The notes: a model not told the origin generated them from the sequence alone. A stretch of DNA of 64,000 nucleotides from Manis javanica (GCF_040802235.1 NC_133158.1:162723401-162787400), one strand, 5' to 3'; counted from the stretch's first letter, positions 46,606 to 59,284 are shown. Numbers and translations are program-made.

Positions 46606-48376
46606 GCTCCCCGGAACCCAGCTCTTTGCCTCATGGAGGATGCAGGGCCGGGATGGATATTTCCCTGATTCACTTTTCTCCTTTATGGCCCTGGGTTCCA
46701 GTGTCCATCTTCCCTGGGTCCCAGTGCCCATCTTTCTAGGGCAAGCACAGCAGTGTAGGACTGATGGAGATCTGTATGGCTGGCACTGGCATGAGCTGGT
46801 GCATTCAGGGATGGGGAGATGGAGCCAGAATGGGGGTAGGTGACCTGTTGGGTATGAGACAGTTTAGGGAGTGGGAAGCTGGATGGCTCAGGACCTTGAA
46901 CCTCTGAGGCTGATGATGATTCTGGGGGCCATTTCTAGCATGTGTCTTCTTCTGGGATAATTAGTGTAAATAAACTTTCCCATCGGTGATATTACAACAC
47001 ATAGTTTGTAATGCTCCCAGTATTACCCTGGAATGAAATTTACTGATACTATTACCTGCTTGTATACATAATTTAACAAATCAATGTAATGCCTTAATTG
47101 AAATATAAAGGAACTAAAGGGAAAATGATGTATAATAAAATAAAATGTTATGCTTGGGCCCAGCTTTACTACAGGAAGGTAGTGAAGTACTTGCTTGCTG
47201 TGAATTCCACAGCAAAAAATGCAAACGGATCTGGGTGTGTTGTACTGGCAATTCAAATATGGACGGGATTGGGGTAATGTGATGTTTAGAAATGGTGAAA
47301 TACTTTTGGTGAAGTTCTCAACAAGACAGAGTACACTCGGGCCTCAATGCATAGGGTGGTTGTATTCCTAGAAAACTCAGGGTTTATTAAAGCTACACAA
47401 AGGCTATAGCGGACCCACTCCAGTGCCAGTGGTATAAGGACGAGAACTGTGGAGCTCTGTGTACTGGCCAACATTCAAACCGAGAGGCACCTGGACTCCT
47501 GCAACACACACATGTGCACAAACGCAGGTGTGCATGCACACACACACACTCACTCATCAGTTACTGGTTCTAAGAGAAATGTGTGCCCGTATGTGCTTCC
47601 AGGCTGAAATTGTCTTAATGCATAGATAGCTCCTGGAACTATACTTCTTCTAGAGACCTTTTGGGGAAAAAGGGTAAAATGCCACCAGCTGGTGGACAAC
47701 TTTGAAAGAGGTTGTCATAGTTCACAAGAAGGCCTGAAGATTAGGGCCTCAGTGAGGCATGTTGGAAGACCACATGGAGCCCATAAACCATGTACTGGGA
47801 CATCACTTAGATCAGCTGAAGAGAGAACTGCTACTTTGCCTTGTCCAGAATGGAGACATCTGTTCTGCTCTCCTGCCTCTCTACCCCTCAGGCAGAAGGG
47901 TAGGGAGGACGGGCCAGGGAGGGAGAAGACCCCACCTGATCTGCCATCATGTGGCTTTGGAAGACCTCGCCTTTGCTAGGGACCGGGGAGAGTAGAAGAT
48001 CTTGGGATGTGATGGGAGATTGAAGTTTAAAAATGAACCGGATTGAGTCTTAGGAACTGGATGGGAATGAAAGGCTGTGGAACTGGGCTGGAGTATCTTT
48101 AAGGCAGTTGCCACATAGTGGGAAAGGGGCACTAGATAACATCGTAGGGGGCAAAAATAACATCATAATATGTTTATAACCCTTAGGATTAAACTCCAAC
48201 AAACTGGCTAGTGTATTTATTATGGTCAATACCAGTATTTCAGAGATAAAACACTGTTCTCTTGGATGGAAAATTCTTCCTAAGTGTTCTTATCAATAGA
48301 TTAGAAGGATGAGGGTTTTGTTTTGGCCTCGTTGTCCATCCCCAGGTGTCTGTTATTCCCCACTTGCCTCACATAA
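46606..48376. other. Unassigned intronic sequence
   Basis: No gene seen. It includes a CA/TG-rich patch at 47,505-47,555. The AT-rich part 46,960-47,250 lacks obvious transposon character. Confidence 0.35.
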
Positions 48377-48412
48377 GCTTGTGGGTCAGGGGTTTATGTG
48401 GCCAGAGGTTGA
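48377..48412 (+). repeat. 36-bp exact direct repeat, copy A (partner 49,609-49,644)
   Basis: Begins GCTTGTGGGTCAGGGGTTTA and is identical over 36 bases to the partner 1,232 bp downstream; flanks differ. Confidence 0.9.
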
Positions 48413-49608
48413 GACAGGCTGAATTGGCAAAGAGAGTTTCAGTAACTTTGAGATGAAAATGCATTTTAATATTTTGATTTAATGGAAAAATGTTATATCC
48501 CTTTAATAAGTAGTTCAATGACATTTGGTAGTTTAAAATATTTGACTTGGAGTTGAGTTTATAAAAATTTCAGCCCAACAGTAACTTCAGGGCACTAAGG
48601 GATGTATGTATTTCTGAAATGAGAAGACCTGGTTGACATTCTGATTCTTAAATCAACATCGTCTCTTATGTGTCACCATATTTTCAATTATAATGGGCGA
48701 TGGGCCGTGAATTTAAAAGCAGCTCCCCTGCAAGCTCTTGAGCAGTCCCAGCTTGTGTAGAAGAAAGAGAAGAGCTTGGGGTGGGGAGAGAGGGGTTCTC
48801 ATGCCCACTGTTCCACTTTAACTTACTACAGCACTTCCTTTTTAGAGATTGCTCTAATTCCAGCCCCGCTCCCCCCCACTACACCACACATTGGTTCCTT
48901 GGGGATTTTTTAGTAAGTGGAATCTTTTCTAAATTCGTGGTGAATTTCCATCTCGATTTACCTGAAATGGGTTGAACTTGAGCAAGAAAAATCATGGCAG
49001 TAAAAGCCTGAGGTTGCATGAAATACTTCTGACAGCCAGACAAAAGTATTTCCAACAGAACATTTGGGGAGTAAAGCAAATATCTAGGGCATTGTGCTCC
49101 ATTACCTATTCTGGCTTAAATTCAGACCTTTTGTACCTATTAGTTTCCCATTTTAGCATCATTTCACCCTGCAAGTACAAAATGCCCTAAATGGGTTACA
49201 TAGAGTTCCCAGTCTGGTACCCTTTGGCAGCAGTTAGGGTCAGGGTCATACTTAGACAGTCCCAGGATGCAGTGGTTCTGTATTGTTTTATTCTTCCAAG
49301 AGGCTCAGGAGGTGACCTCCCGACCAGAGGGTGGTCACAAAATCCAGGGTTGCAATGGCCCCCTATTCCACCCACAGCCAGTCCAGGATGAGGAAGGGCC
49401 AGCTCTTTTCCCCATATACCCCATTAGCTGGGCTAGCAGAATAGAAAAGCTGCTGAGTTAGGCCCTTAGGACTCAGGGACTCCTCCCCGGAGGGGCTATG
49501 CATGCCAGGCTGGGCCGCGTAGCAGGTCTTGACCCTCTCTCGAGCTTGCCTTGTCATCAGACTCAATAAGATGCAGGTTGTCTAGAGACTAGGCAGCACT
49601 GCAAGGGT
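48413..49608. other. Unassigned intronic sequence
   Basis: No gene or confident repeat. Confidence 0.35.
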
Positions 49609-49644
49609 GCTTGTGGGTCAGGGGTTTATGTGGCCAGAGGTTGA
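49609..49644 (+). repeat. 36-bp exact direct repeat, copy B (partner 48,377-48,412)
   Basis: Second copy of the 36-bp unit. It lies only about 130 bp from another local repeat (49,773), making 49.6-49.83 kb a mosaic. Confidence 0.9.
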
Positions 49645-49772
49645 TTGTAACAGATGCCCCAGCACCCTGCCCACATTTCCTCTGCTCCTGCCATTTTCAC
49701 GCACTCAGGCTTGACTTCCAAGACTTGTGGCCCTTTGTGTGTGGGCTTCTCTGGCCATGAGATCCTTTTCTA

Positions 49773-49827
49773 CCTATGTGTGTGCTGGGTCAGAAGACCC
49801 AGGGAATTAACACCCCAGGAATGGTCC
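49773..49827 (+). repeat. 55-bp local direct repeat, copy A (partner 50,121-50,176)
   Basis: Begins CCTATGTGTGTGCTGGGTCA; by eye it matches the partner with about three substitutions and one indel. Confidence 0.8.
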
Positions 49828-50120
49828 TCAATTGATGACTGATGGGAGTTGATGGATCAATACGTCTGCTCCCTCGTCCCTCAGGTAGGAAGGTCTGCAG
49901 CCTTTCCCCCAGAGGTCACCAGAAGAGGGGACTTGCTTCCACCCTTTGTTCCCAAGTGTCTTGCCAATGGGTTTCAGCCCTGGGTAAGTTCACTATGGAT
50001 TCGATGAGACTGAAGAATGACGGTAGAACATTCTTGGGGTGGAAGGGTTTTATACCCAACTTTATTCCCATGGCAGCAGGTCAATCACTAGAATCCTGTC
50101 CACTCACAGCAGCAAGTATG

Positions 50121-50176
50121 CCTATGTGTGTGCTGGGTCAGAAGACCAAGGGAATAAACACCCCTGGGAATGGTCC
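50121..50176 (+). repeat. 56-bp local direct repeat, copy B (partner 49,773-49,827)
   Basis: Second copy, 348 bp downstream. Confidence 0.8.
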
Positions 50177-50319
50177 ACTCAGAGCTGTCTCAGTCTCTGT
50201 CCTCAGCACTGCCACCACTCCAGCCTCTGCTTTCCTGCAGCTGAGCAGCCATGCCACCGTGTCGCCCAGAGCCCTGGGCATGGCTCTTATATAGAGTCAA
50301 CAACAACATATTGCCCACA

Positions 50320-50515
50320 CGTGTGCAGTGAGCTAGCTGACCAGGGCCAGGTGAGAATCCCAGCCATAGGAACCTTTACTTTATCCACACCAAGTCACTT
50401 CTTTACTCCCCTACTGGTTTTTTCTGAGGTCACATCCCAGATAATCTACCTGCACTCAAATCCTTATTTCAGACAGGATCTGCTTCTGAGGGAACCCAAA
50501 CTGATAGAGGGAGTG
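50320..50515 (+). mobile_element. Possible ancient LTR 3' end
   Basis: The run 'cctgcactcaaatccttatt' ... 'caggatctgcttctgaggga' ... 'acccaaactgatagag' has the look of an old LTR terminus. The family is not assignable and the left boundary is unknown. Confidence 0.35.
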
Positions 50516-51490
50516 ATCAATAGAAGGCACTCTAAGCTCTTCTGCCCCCTCTCTATAGTGAGTCTGTGTTCCAGGACCTGAACTTGGATTCCTTTGTTCA
50601 TTCAGTCAGACTTGCTTGGCAGCTGTGAGGTCTTGCAGGACATTTGGAGGACCCTGCTCATGCCTGAGCGGGGTCTCCCTTCCGTGAACTCTGAGCACTC
50701 CTGTACAGCACTACGGTTGCCTTCACACTCCTGGGGTTAGGAGGTTTCCCTGCAGCAGGCCCACGGTGCATTGTTCTGCTGCAGGACAGACACTGGGCCT
50801 GGTGCCGCTGGTGGCTTTTACTCTGGGGTCAGAACCCTTGAGAGCAAGGTTGCCCTAGCACCTTCCCAAAGATCTGAGCTAAGCTAGGCACTCACCCTCC
50901 TGAGGTGAAATGAGTTGAATCAGGCTGAATGCCTGCAACACTATCATCTGTGCATCTGGGGGAGCATCTGGCCCCTCTGATCACAGCCAGATTTCTCGAG
51001 TGTCTATTCTCAGCATTTTCCCAGGGCTCCTCTAAGTGAATTTGCAAAGCAGTTACCTCTGTCTGCTGTGCTTCCTTCCCTGATGTGGGCTAGCCTGCAG
51101 AACTAACAATCTCTCCTCTGAGCCCTCCCCAGCTAACCCATGGGTCTGAATGGCTGTGGTCATTCTATTTTTTCCAGTAAAGAGCTGAAACATCTGACTG
51201 ATACACATTCTGCCCTTTCTGAGAGACTTAATGCACTGAGCCATTGTCAGCTGAGCAGTTTATGTGAATTAGTCCACCAGCTTAGCTCTAGTTGTATGGC
51301 CCAGCTCAAGTGGTTGGGATTTAGTAATGTTTTATTTTTTTTGATAGCCAAATGACTTTATTTCAGAAGTCAGTGTTATCAGGATATAAAATATATATAA
51401 ATAGGCCATTTCAGGTACTGAGTACAACATCTAATTTATTTAAAAAGTTCTCTTAATTCTGGGTGGCTGACTGATGCATGGTGTGTGAAT
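50516..51490. other. Unassigned intronic sequence
   Basis: No gene or confident repeat. Confidence 0.35.
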
Positions 51491-51494
51491 GGTG

Positions 51495-51665
51495 TATGAA
51501 TTCTGATTTGGTGTATGGGGCCTGATAATGCCACTTAGATGCTCTGGGACCTTGGAAAAGTTACATAACTTCTCTGAGAGTCAGATTTCTCATTTCTATG
51601 ATGAGCATATTAAATGCTATAGCAAGAGACTGTTGTAAAGATAAAGTAAGCCCCAGGACATAAAA
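51495..51665 (+). repeat. MIR SINE fragment, sense
   Basis: 'tgctctgggaccttggaaaa', 'gttacataacttctctgaga', 'ttgtaaagataaagtaagcc' follow the MIR order. Confidence 0.7.
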
Positions 51666-51689
51666 ATCATGGCATCTAAGAAGCTGGTG

Positions 51690-52060
51690 TTCTGGTTGTC
51701 TATTGCTGCCTAGCAAACTGCCCCACAGCTGACTGATGTAAATCAGCAACCATTTTATTACGCTCATAGATCCTGTGGCTTGAGAATTCTGATAGAGGGA
51801 GGATAGCTTGTCTTTGCTCCACTATGACAGTGGCCTTGAATGCCTGGGGGCTGGTTGGGTCAGTTGGGGTCACCTGGAAGTCTCCTCACTCAAATGTCTG
51901 ATTCCTGGGCTGGGATGATGCAGGGACTGAGCTCAGCTGGGCTACTGACCAGGGCCCTCATGTGGCCTTGGCATGAGGCTCTGCTTCCTCACTGCATGAA
52001 GGCCTCAGGGTAGTCATTCTTCTTACCTGTCAGCTCAAGGCCTGGTGCACGAGGGGGAAG
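51690..52060 (-). mobile_element. Ancient LTR, antisense (same type as 28,425)
   Basis: It begins 'gttctggttgtctattgctg' and contains 'aaccattttattacgctcat', 'agatcctgtggcttgagaat' and 'ccctcatgtggccttggcat', the same order as the element at 28,425. Confidence 0.55.
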
Positions 52061-52374
52061 CTGCAAGGTGTCTTGTGAATCAGCTGGATTCCTTTCCAAA
52101 GTCCTCTAGAACAGGCCCTTCTAACCTCAGCTGTGTCTCTCACTAGAGGATGACTTTCTCCTTGTTTCTATTTGGCCTGGATCTTGGCCTTAGCTGGAGT
52201 GGTCTCTGCTATCTCATGGTCCAAGAGAGAAAGGGTGGAGCACACTTATTTCCTGGGCAGTGTCCTATGATGGGGGCAGCACATACAGGGAGGGGCTGGG
52301 GCTCTGAAAGAAAGACAGGTCTCTGTAGGTTAGACCTGAAGCCTGGAGGGCAGTAGGGTGATGGCTGGTAGGAC

Positions 52375-52570
52375 CCAAGGATAGTGATCCATAGCCTAGA
52401 GACTTTACACACATTAGCTCAGGTCATTTGCACAGGGACTCTGCGAGGGGGGTCTTGCAACTTCCTCTCTTATGGCTGAAGAAGCTGAGTCTCTGAGAGC
52501 TTTAGTTAGTCTGTGAGTAGTGGCATTGCTACTTGAAGCCAGATCTCTCTGATTTCAGAGTCTATGCTCT
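52375..52570 (-). repeat. MIR-type SINE, antisense
   Basis: 'gactttacacacattagctc', 'tatggctgaagaagctgagt', 'tgaagccagatctctctgat' and 'gagtctatgctcttaatatc' give the reverse MIR order. Confidence 0.7.
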
Positions 52571-54564
52571 TAATATCACTCTTGTATGCAGCCCTGTACT
52601 TGGTGACATATTTTCATATTTTGTCCTCTATTCATTGTGCATTGATCATTTTCCCTAACTCCATTCTGTACTCACTGAGGGCAAGAGTGTGTCCTCTCAG
52701 ATTCCCCTCCAGTGCACATGGGAGTCTCTCAGAAACAGCACTGGGGCTTGGCAGAGAGGCCACCAGCCCTCTTTAGGGTCCCAGCACGGAGTTGGTCTTG
52801 TTAGCTACTCTGGCTGGGCTGGATGGATTGCGAGCCGGGAAGCCATTGTTGCTCATATCCTAGTCTCCAAAGGAAGTTTTGTTCTACATTATTGTTAAAG
52901 TATTGGTTTTGAAATGGAAACACAGAAGGTCTGCTAAAGGGGTATCCCATTTGGGATGGGCTTCCTTTTATTCCTGTTTTCAGGTTAAAAGCAATAACCG
53001 TGAAGCAAATAGAAAACCCTCCAAAGAATATTGTGAATGGTTCTGACAGGTTAAAGCTGCTGGATAAATGCATAATTTACATGACAAAAACCTGAGCACA
53101 ATGCTGATTGTCATTCACCAGTAAGAGAAATCTCAGACAAGCCAAAGTCTTATTTAAAAACACACAATTTATTTTAGTTGGTAAGTGTCCTTTTGCCTGA
53201 GGAACTGCTCAGGCTAGAATATTGCTCTCCCAAGGCTGGGGTTGCTCCTTCCTGGACCCCCACCTTCTCTTCCTGAGTTGGCAGACTGCCTGGAGCATAG
53301 AATATTGTTGATTGCAAAGACAGCTCTCTGCCCTCAAGAAGATCTAAATTTTGATGGGGAAACTAACAAGCTGACAGATTAAAATATTAAATGGTGATTC
53401 TGAGTAGGAGAGCAACACAGGCATTGAATGAGGCTGGATAGTCAGGGCTGGTGTAATTGAGGAGGGGAGGGGAGGACAGAAGGCCATGCCTGCTCTGAGC
53501 AGGAGGCTCTCCACACTGCGGGGCCCTCCTCTCCAGTCTCCGCTCAGGCGGTGGCTGTGCCAGCCACACCTGACACTTAGAGCCCAGGCAAGGAACCAGG
53601 TGCTTCATTGTCTAGGCAACACACTCCCTCTCCCCATAGGACTTGGGATGCCCTCATCTCCCCCGTACCCACAACCCCCATCCCAAATCCCCCAGAGCAT
53701 GTCTCCTCATCTGGGACTTTTTAAATAAAGTTTTGTTTTTCTACCCCCACAGTTGTGACCCAATTCTAACCTGTACATACTTCAAAGAGAGTTCATGTAA
53801 TCCTTACTTTTTTTTTTTAAATGAAAGGCTGGGTTTGCCCAGTAGACTATGAGGTCTGTAAAGGGGCAGGGTTCACATCTTCATTTATCCATTTCCCAGC
53901 TTGTCTCCCAGCCTGGTGACTAACTGTTGACTGAGCGAGTGGATGGAGGAATGACTGATTCAATCAGATGCTTGGAGTGTATGGGACTCTGAGGGCTCTG
54001 GAGAGGGGACTGAAGTCAGTGAATGGCCCGAAGACAGCAGAGAGTATGTGCCTTGTTGGGTATGAGCTGAGACCAGCTTGTTTGCCACAGACTTCCCTCC
54101 AAGGCCTGGGAAGAATGAGCCCCCCTCTCTAATGTTGGGTACTGGGGCCCTGAGCTAGGGCGCTGGGCTAGCCCAGGAAGCTTTCTCTGGCACTAACTGT
54201 CTCAGAAATGCCACAGGACCCCACATGTCAAGCTCACCAAAGGCAAGCACTTTCCTTTGTTTTTCTGATTCTTGTTTTCCTGCTGCCTGCCTGCCTGTGA
54301 GAAGCTGCTGCCCATCCACTGGCGGGATGGGGGATCCCATGTTTGATATTGAGGCACACTACAGATGCAGCCGTCCAGAAACAGAGCTTAGCTAGAGCAA
54401 CAAGGCTGCTTATTCTCCTCTGCAAGGAAAGCCTGGGCCAGCTCTCACTCAGAAGGCTGGTCAGAGCAAATACTGCTCCTGCCTCATTTGCAGTCTGGAT
54501 ACATTGTTGCCCTTGAAAAGGGTTATGCCCACCAGGGCCCTTGCCTCATGGTGATGGTTCCTAG
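52571..54564. other. Mostly unassigned intronic sequence
   Basis: An L2-tail scrap is likely at 52,600-52,700 ('ctgtactcactgagggcaag'). Otherwise no gene or repeat recognised. Confidence 0.35.
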
Positions 54565-55044
54565 TGATGCCGGGGTTCTTGTTCAAGAAGCTGAAGAATG
54601 AGCTTCACAAACACTCAAGGTAGGAGAGCAAGATACAGGCTTTTATTTAGAAGTAAAGTGAGAGAATAGAGCTCCTGGCTCACGCCAGGAGGGACAAGAG
54701 AGCCCGTAGTGGTCCGTTGTCTAGGGGGTTTTATAGGCAGTTGAGGATTTTTTGAGAACATGAAAAAGCTTAGGGGTGTGGACTTGCATCACCTGCCCTG
54801 TCCTCAAGGTGGGCTGGGTCATAGTCTGATTGCTAGGGCTGACAGCAGAGTCACGGGTTATGCTGATACCCTTGCAGAACACTCAAACATTCCAGGCCAA
54901 GTTGCTCCTGGCTTTCTGACCTTTAACTGATCTCACTGAAGATGTCTATATCTTTACCCTAGAGAATTAGTGTGACCTTGACTTTGCATAATGCTTAACA
55001 GAGTTTCAATGGGGACTTCTTTGCCCATTGTTACATTGTTCTCA
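54565..55044 (-). mobile_element. Solo retroviral LTR (class I/gamma-like), antisense, intact signals
   Basis: Read on the minus strand, the element runs from TGAGAACAAT to CCCCGGCATCA, about 480 bp with TG...CA ends. It carries TATAAAA (complement at 54,729-54,735) and AATAAA (complement at 54,642-54,647) in the right order for U3-R-U5. A GA/CT-rich region lies just upstream of the 3' end. This resembles gammaretrovirus-type LTRs by layout. I find no matching short target duplication at these ends, so the exact limits may be off by a few bases. No viral genes are present beside it. Confidence 0.7.
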
Positions 55045-55785
55045 CTGTAAATATCCCACCCCGCTTTTCCTGGAAGCCCTCACCCTACTCTGACTACACC
55101 CATGGTCCCTGTCTCACTAGGATCCTGGGAGTACAAGACTGCCTAGGAGGACCAAACACTTCTGGCCCACTCTTGGGGCAGCTTATTGGCCACAGAGTGC
55201 ATGTGCTCCATCTCTAGCACTTACCCAGGAGGTATGGGAGTGAGTGATATGCACTCATTTTTTCCTAGTTTATCTTTCTGTTCTCCGTAGTTCCCCTTCC
55301 TCTGCCTCAGTAAGTACTTTTCTTCTTTGGCACAGCATACATTTCTGTACACAAGACTGAAACCCATCATGGAATGTGGGGGCATCAATGAATAAAATAA
55401 TAAATTTGATTTCTGCCCAGGGGAGCATGATGAACTTGAAGACATGACTGGCAATAATGTACCAGGTAGGCTGGGTGAATGAGCCCTGGGGAAGGGAGAT
55501 ACCCTAGGAACCTACAGAGGACCACCTGGCAGCCTAGGGTCAGTAGTGTGTGTCTCTGTAGTCAGGATTAGATAACAGTCTCATGCAAAGGAAATCCAAC
55601 ATGTCTGGAAAAATAGATACCCTGTGAAGCATTGTGCCATCCCATTGTGTCTTCATTTCTTCATAGGTATACCATTTCATTAACACTAGGCTGACTTATT
55701 TTTTCAAATATGAGCCTCTCTGAAATCAGACTGAGTCTTATAACTGATGGTGTCCTAGGTGTGAAGAAATGTGATAAAAGACTGT
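55045..55785. other. Unassigned intronic sequence
   Basis: No gene or confident repeat. Confidence 0.35.
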
Positions 55786-55789
55786 GTCA

Positions 55790-56225
55790 TTCATTTGCCT
55801 GTTGGCTCAGATCTGTTCCTCCCTTTATGTTGCTCAGGTCTGTATGCTGGTGAACTAAGTTACTACACTGCCTTGCCAATTGCTTCTGGCTAGGAAAAAC
55901 CAGTGGGAGGCCCCGAGAGAAGACTGGAGAGTAGCTCCCTCTTTTTCTGCCTTCTGTGATCTCACGTCTTATGCCCCTTCTAATTCCTCTCCTTCAGGGG
56001 AGACGTGGCAGGATTCCAGATTCCACCATGTGGGCCCACTGCCTCAACTCTGGTGACCCTGTCTCCTCCACTTGTTCTTCCAGCCTGGGTGGTAATAGCA
56101 TCCTGTCTTGCCATTTGCTGTTAAGCTTCCTTGTACTCCACAACTGATTCTTTGCATTAAATTTCTTCTCGTTGAAGTACCTAGTGTAGTTACTGCTTTA
56201 CTGGTTAGATCCTGACTGATACAAA
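55790..56225 (+). mobile_element. Ancient LTR/MaLR-like element, sense (family not assigned)
   Basis: 'aaaccagtgggaggccccga', 'gtggtaatagcatcctgtct', 'tctttgcattaaatttcttc' and the end 'agatcctgactgatacaaag' follow an old LTR order with a polyadenylation-like ATTAAA. Confidence 0.45.
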
Positions 56226-57229
56226 GATACATCATCACAAGGTTAAACATTGAGGGGCCATCTTTCTCTTCCCCAGTCCCCACATTCTACTGAATCTGGT
56301 CAAGTTAAGGTCACCAATGGTCCCTTTGATGGCAATCTCAGAAGATTTTTTTGAGGTCTGTGGGAAATTATTAAATAGGTGCCAATAAAACTGAAGATTC
56401 TCTTGGATATATCTTGCATAGAGAAAGTGGATGCAAATACATAGCCATCCATGCCTTCACCTAATTGCTAACCTTTCTCTTAGAAACAACAAGAATTTAC
56501 CAATACCTGCCTGGGTTGGGCATTGGAGATACGGAGACAAGCAAGACATGACTGAAGGTCACAGGCTAGTGCATGACCTTGGATTCCTAGTCCTTCTGTG
56601 AATCACTTATATAGAGAAGTTAGGAAAAGACTCCTGAAGTTAGTCTCAGCCTCAGTGAGTGCTTTGGTCTCATCTTCCTCTTTAAAAAATGGAGCCAAAG
56701 TCCCATCAACCTCACCACCCACCTCCTAGGGCTCTTGTTTTGTTGAAAAATAGGAGATAACTCTAAAAAGCTGACTGTATGTAAGATTGTAGTATGGTTT
56801 TATTATTCATTTATAGAATCATAATGTGTGTGTGTGTTTGTGTGTGTGTCCCTGCATCCTTAGATCTGTCCTGGATATTAAGTCAAGGTGGACTAGGGGT
56901 GAAAGGGGAGGTATAAATGAAGGAAACCATCCCACTTATGCCTTCAAGTGGTTAACACTCAAAATATGGAGAGAAGTGGAGTTTTAATAAAATACAGGAT
57001 AAAATTAGGTGACAATCTATGTTGTTCACTAGTTGGTTCTCTAGGTTGTCTGAAAGTAGAGAAGGGAACATGGATTCAAGTTATAGAGTGGCAACTGGCA
57101 GTGAAGACGTGTACATTTTCACAGATGCAAGGATTAGGGAAATGCAATCTGGTTCTTATCCTTATAGCAGGGTTTTCTTTTTCAAAGAAATAAGAAATAC
57201 TAGAGGGGTTCCTTGAATATTATTTATTT
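56226..57229. other. Unassigned intronic sequence with a TG microsatellite
   Basis: A (TG)n run with one TTTG interruption lies at 56,825-56,849. Otherwise no gene or nameable repeat. Confidence 0.4.
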
Positions 57230-57775
57230 TATATATCTTGTAATTTAACAAATACATTTTCATAATAGAAAGTTAAGGAAATACATAAAAAATAGTAACA
57301 TTTAGATATCTGTACCAAAAGATTAAAAATTACCTGTATTCCCCTTCACTCTGAGATAATTCTAAAGGTATTGCAGAGTTTTTCTATGCATAATTTTACA
57401 TAATTTAGTTCACACCATATATATAATTTATATCTTGTTTTTTTTTCACTTAACATTATCACATAAGTATTTTTCCAGGTTATTAAAATCTCCTCATAAA
57501 CATTGCTTTCAATGGCTACCTAATATTTCACTATGAGTGTACCCTAATTTAAGTAGTCATTTTACCAGATATATTAGTGGTTTCCATTCTTTTTGCTATA
57601 AATAATCCTGTGGTGAAAATTTTGTATGTCTTTTTATGTCTTAGGGTACAGTTCTAGAAAAAGTTTCAAAGGATCAGGACATTTTAATTTTCCTGGTACA
57701 TTTTGCCAAACTGTTTTCCAAGAGGGACCCATTAGTTTATATGCCTAGTTATATCCCTCCATTTCTGAGGAGTTT
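57230..57775 (-). repeat. Old L1 3' end, antisense
   Basis: The T-rich + strand follows the reverse L1 3' UTR/ORF2 end: 'caatggctacctaatatttc', 'gctataaataatcctgtggt', 'gccaaactgttttccaagag'. Decayed. Confidence 0.65.
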
Positions 57776-58055
57776 GTCTGTGTGGCCCAGTGCTGAGCAC
57801 GTGCTTGGCAGGCAGTAGGTGCTCAGCAGATACAGGGGTGAAGAGTCATGCAGGCTGGCTTGGATGGCATCGCCAGTGCAGGCCTGGGAGCTGTCTCACC
57901 TGGGGGCAGAAGTTCTCCAACTATCTTAGCTCACTGCACCCTTTGGGTTTCAGGAATTGTTTCACAGTTCCCCACGGCCAAAAGAAATACCCAACAGTTC
58001 TGCTTATTAACTAGATTGGTCCCCAAGGCTTACTAAATATTAATGTTCTAACAAC

Positions 58056-58865
58056 TTGGTGCCGACAGGACACCACAGTGTCTCAGGCCAGGGCCTTACA
58101 TTGGATGCTGCTGTTGTCCTGTCTTGTTCTGTGGTGATTTTCCCGCAGTACTTGCCTTTTATGACAGCAACACTGAAAACCAAGGTTTGCAGAGATGTGG
58201 CAGCATGGAAGGGATGTAGCAATCTAATGCTGAAGCAGCTGAACTACCTCCAGCCAGTCATTTGCATGGTGTTTGGCAGATGTCACTATATTGCCCTTGA
58301 AAATTTAAAATATCCAAGGCAGGGCATCTCTGAGCTTGCTGTGGCCACGCAAGCTGCCTCAGTCCCCAGTTTGGAAACCAGCGCCTGGGGTCCTTTCTCA
58401 GCTCTCCTCATGTTGTTGGCGCGGACAGCATCCTTTACCATAGGGATAGAGCACGGCAGTGCTCACAAGGGTCTCCTAGCTAGGGGGAGAACAGTCTCAG
58501 TGCCGTCAGTCTGGGCTGGTCTGGGGTCAGGGCAGGCACTATGTGCGAGACGGGGAGAGCCTACTGCAGTTAGGAGAATGTGCGGTGAGATGAGGAAGGC
58601 GCATGGTATGGTGCCGGCACGTGTTCTCATCCAACCTGGAGAGGCAGAGGAAGCTTCAGGCGGAGGCGATGCCGGAGCTTCATCTCTAAGTGTGAGTGGA
58701 GGGGAAGGCGAGAAAGCCTTCAGAGATGAGGGGCTGCTGTGCCTCTGCACCCAGTATGCGGCCGAGCCATGCCAGGAGCCAGGGGACGCTGTGGAGTTGG
58801 ATGGAACACCTGCATTTCCCAGGCTGGGGCGCCTTCCACAGGCAGTGAGCCGGCTCGTGTCCTGA
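58056..58865 (+). other. Longest open frame outside the CpG island (269 codons), probably not a gene
   Basis: An ATG-to-stop frame of 810 bp with no domain, signal peptide or membrane segment I recognise, and mixed composition (AT-rich first half, CpG-enriched second half, 58,420-58,870). Opposite-strand frames of 143 and 99 codons overlap it, which points to stop-codon scarcity rather than coding. It could be a chance frame, a relic, or part of an unmapped transcript. Confidence 0.2.
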
Positions 58866-59284
58866 GCGTCCTGTGTCTTCTGCAAAGCCCCCACAGCTTT
58901 CCTGTGATGAGAACTTTTCCTCTCTCTTTCCTCATTTTTATTTTAAAAAAAGAGAAACACATTTTTCCAGGGCTGAAAACTGCTTCCCCAGGAGGTTTAA
59001 TTTCACCTCCCAGCCACACGTCTCTGGCCCGTTGTAGATGCCTCTTTTCTCATTGACTGGGGAATGACCTGCTTTGTCCTTCAGAACTGTGAGTTGACAA
59101 ATACCGTCTGATGTTTCTCCCAGGCACCTCCATTCATCTTGGTGGCAGGCCTAAGATACCACCACCATGCCTGATATTTTATAGTTTGGGAATTTTCTTC
59201 AGTGATTTCATTTCACATGCTTTTGATTTTAGTGCCACCCTCCCTTTGTCCCTAGAAACTTTATTTATTTTTTGGTTGATGTAT

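Noticed and set aside
47505..47555. CA/TG-rich patch as a regulatory Z-DNA element
   Set aside because: An ordinary imperfect microsatellite; no further evidence.
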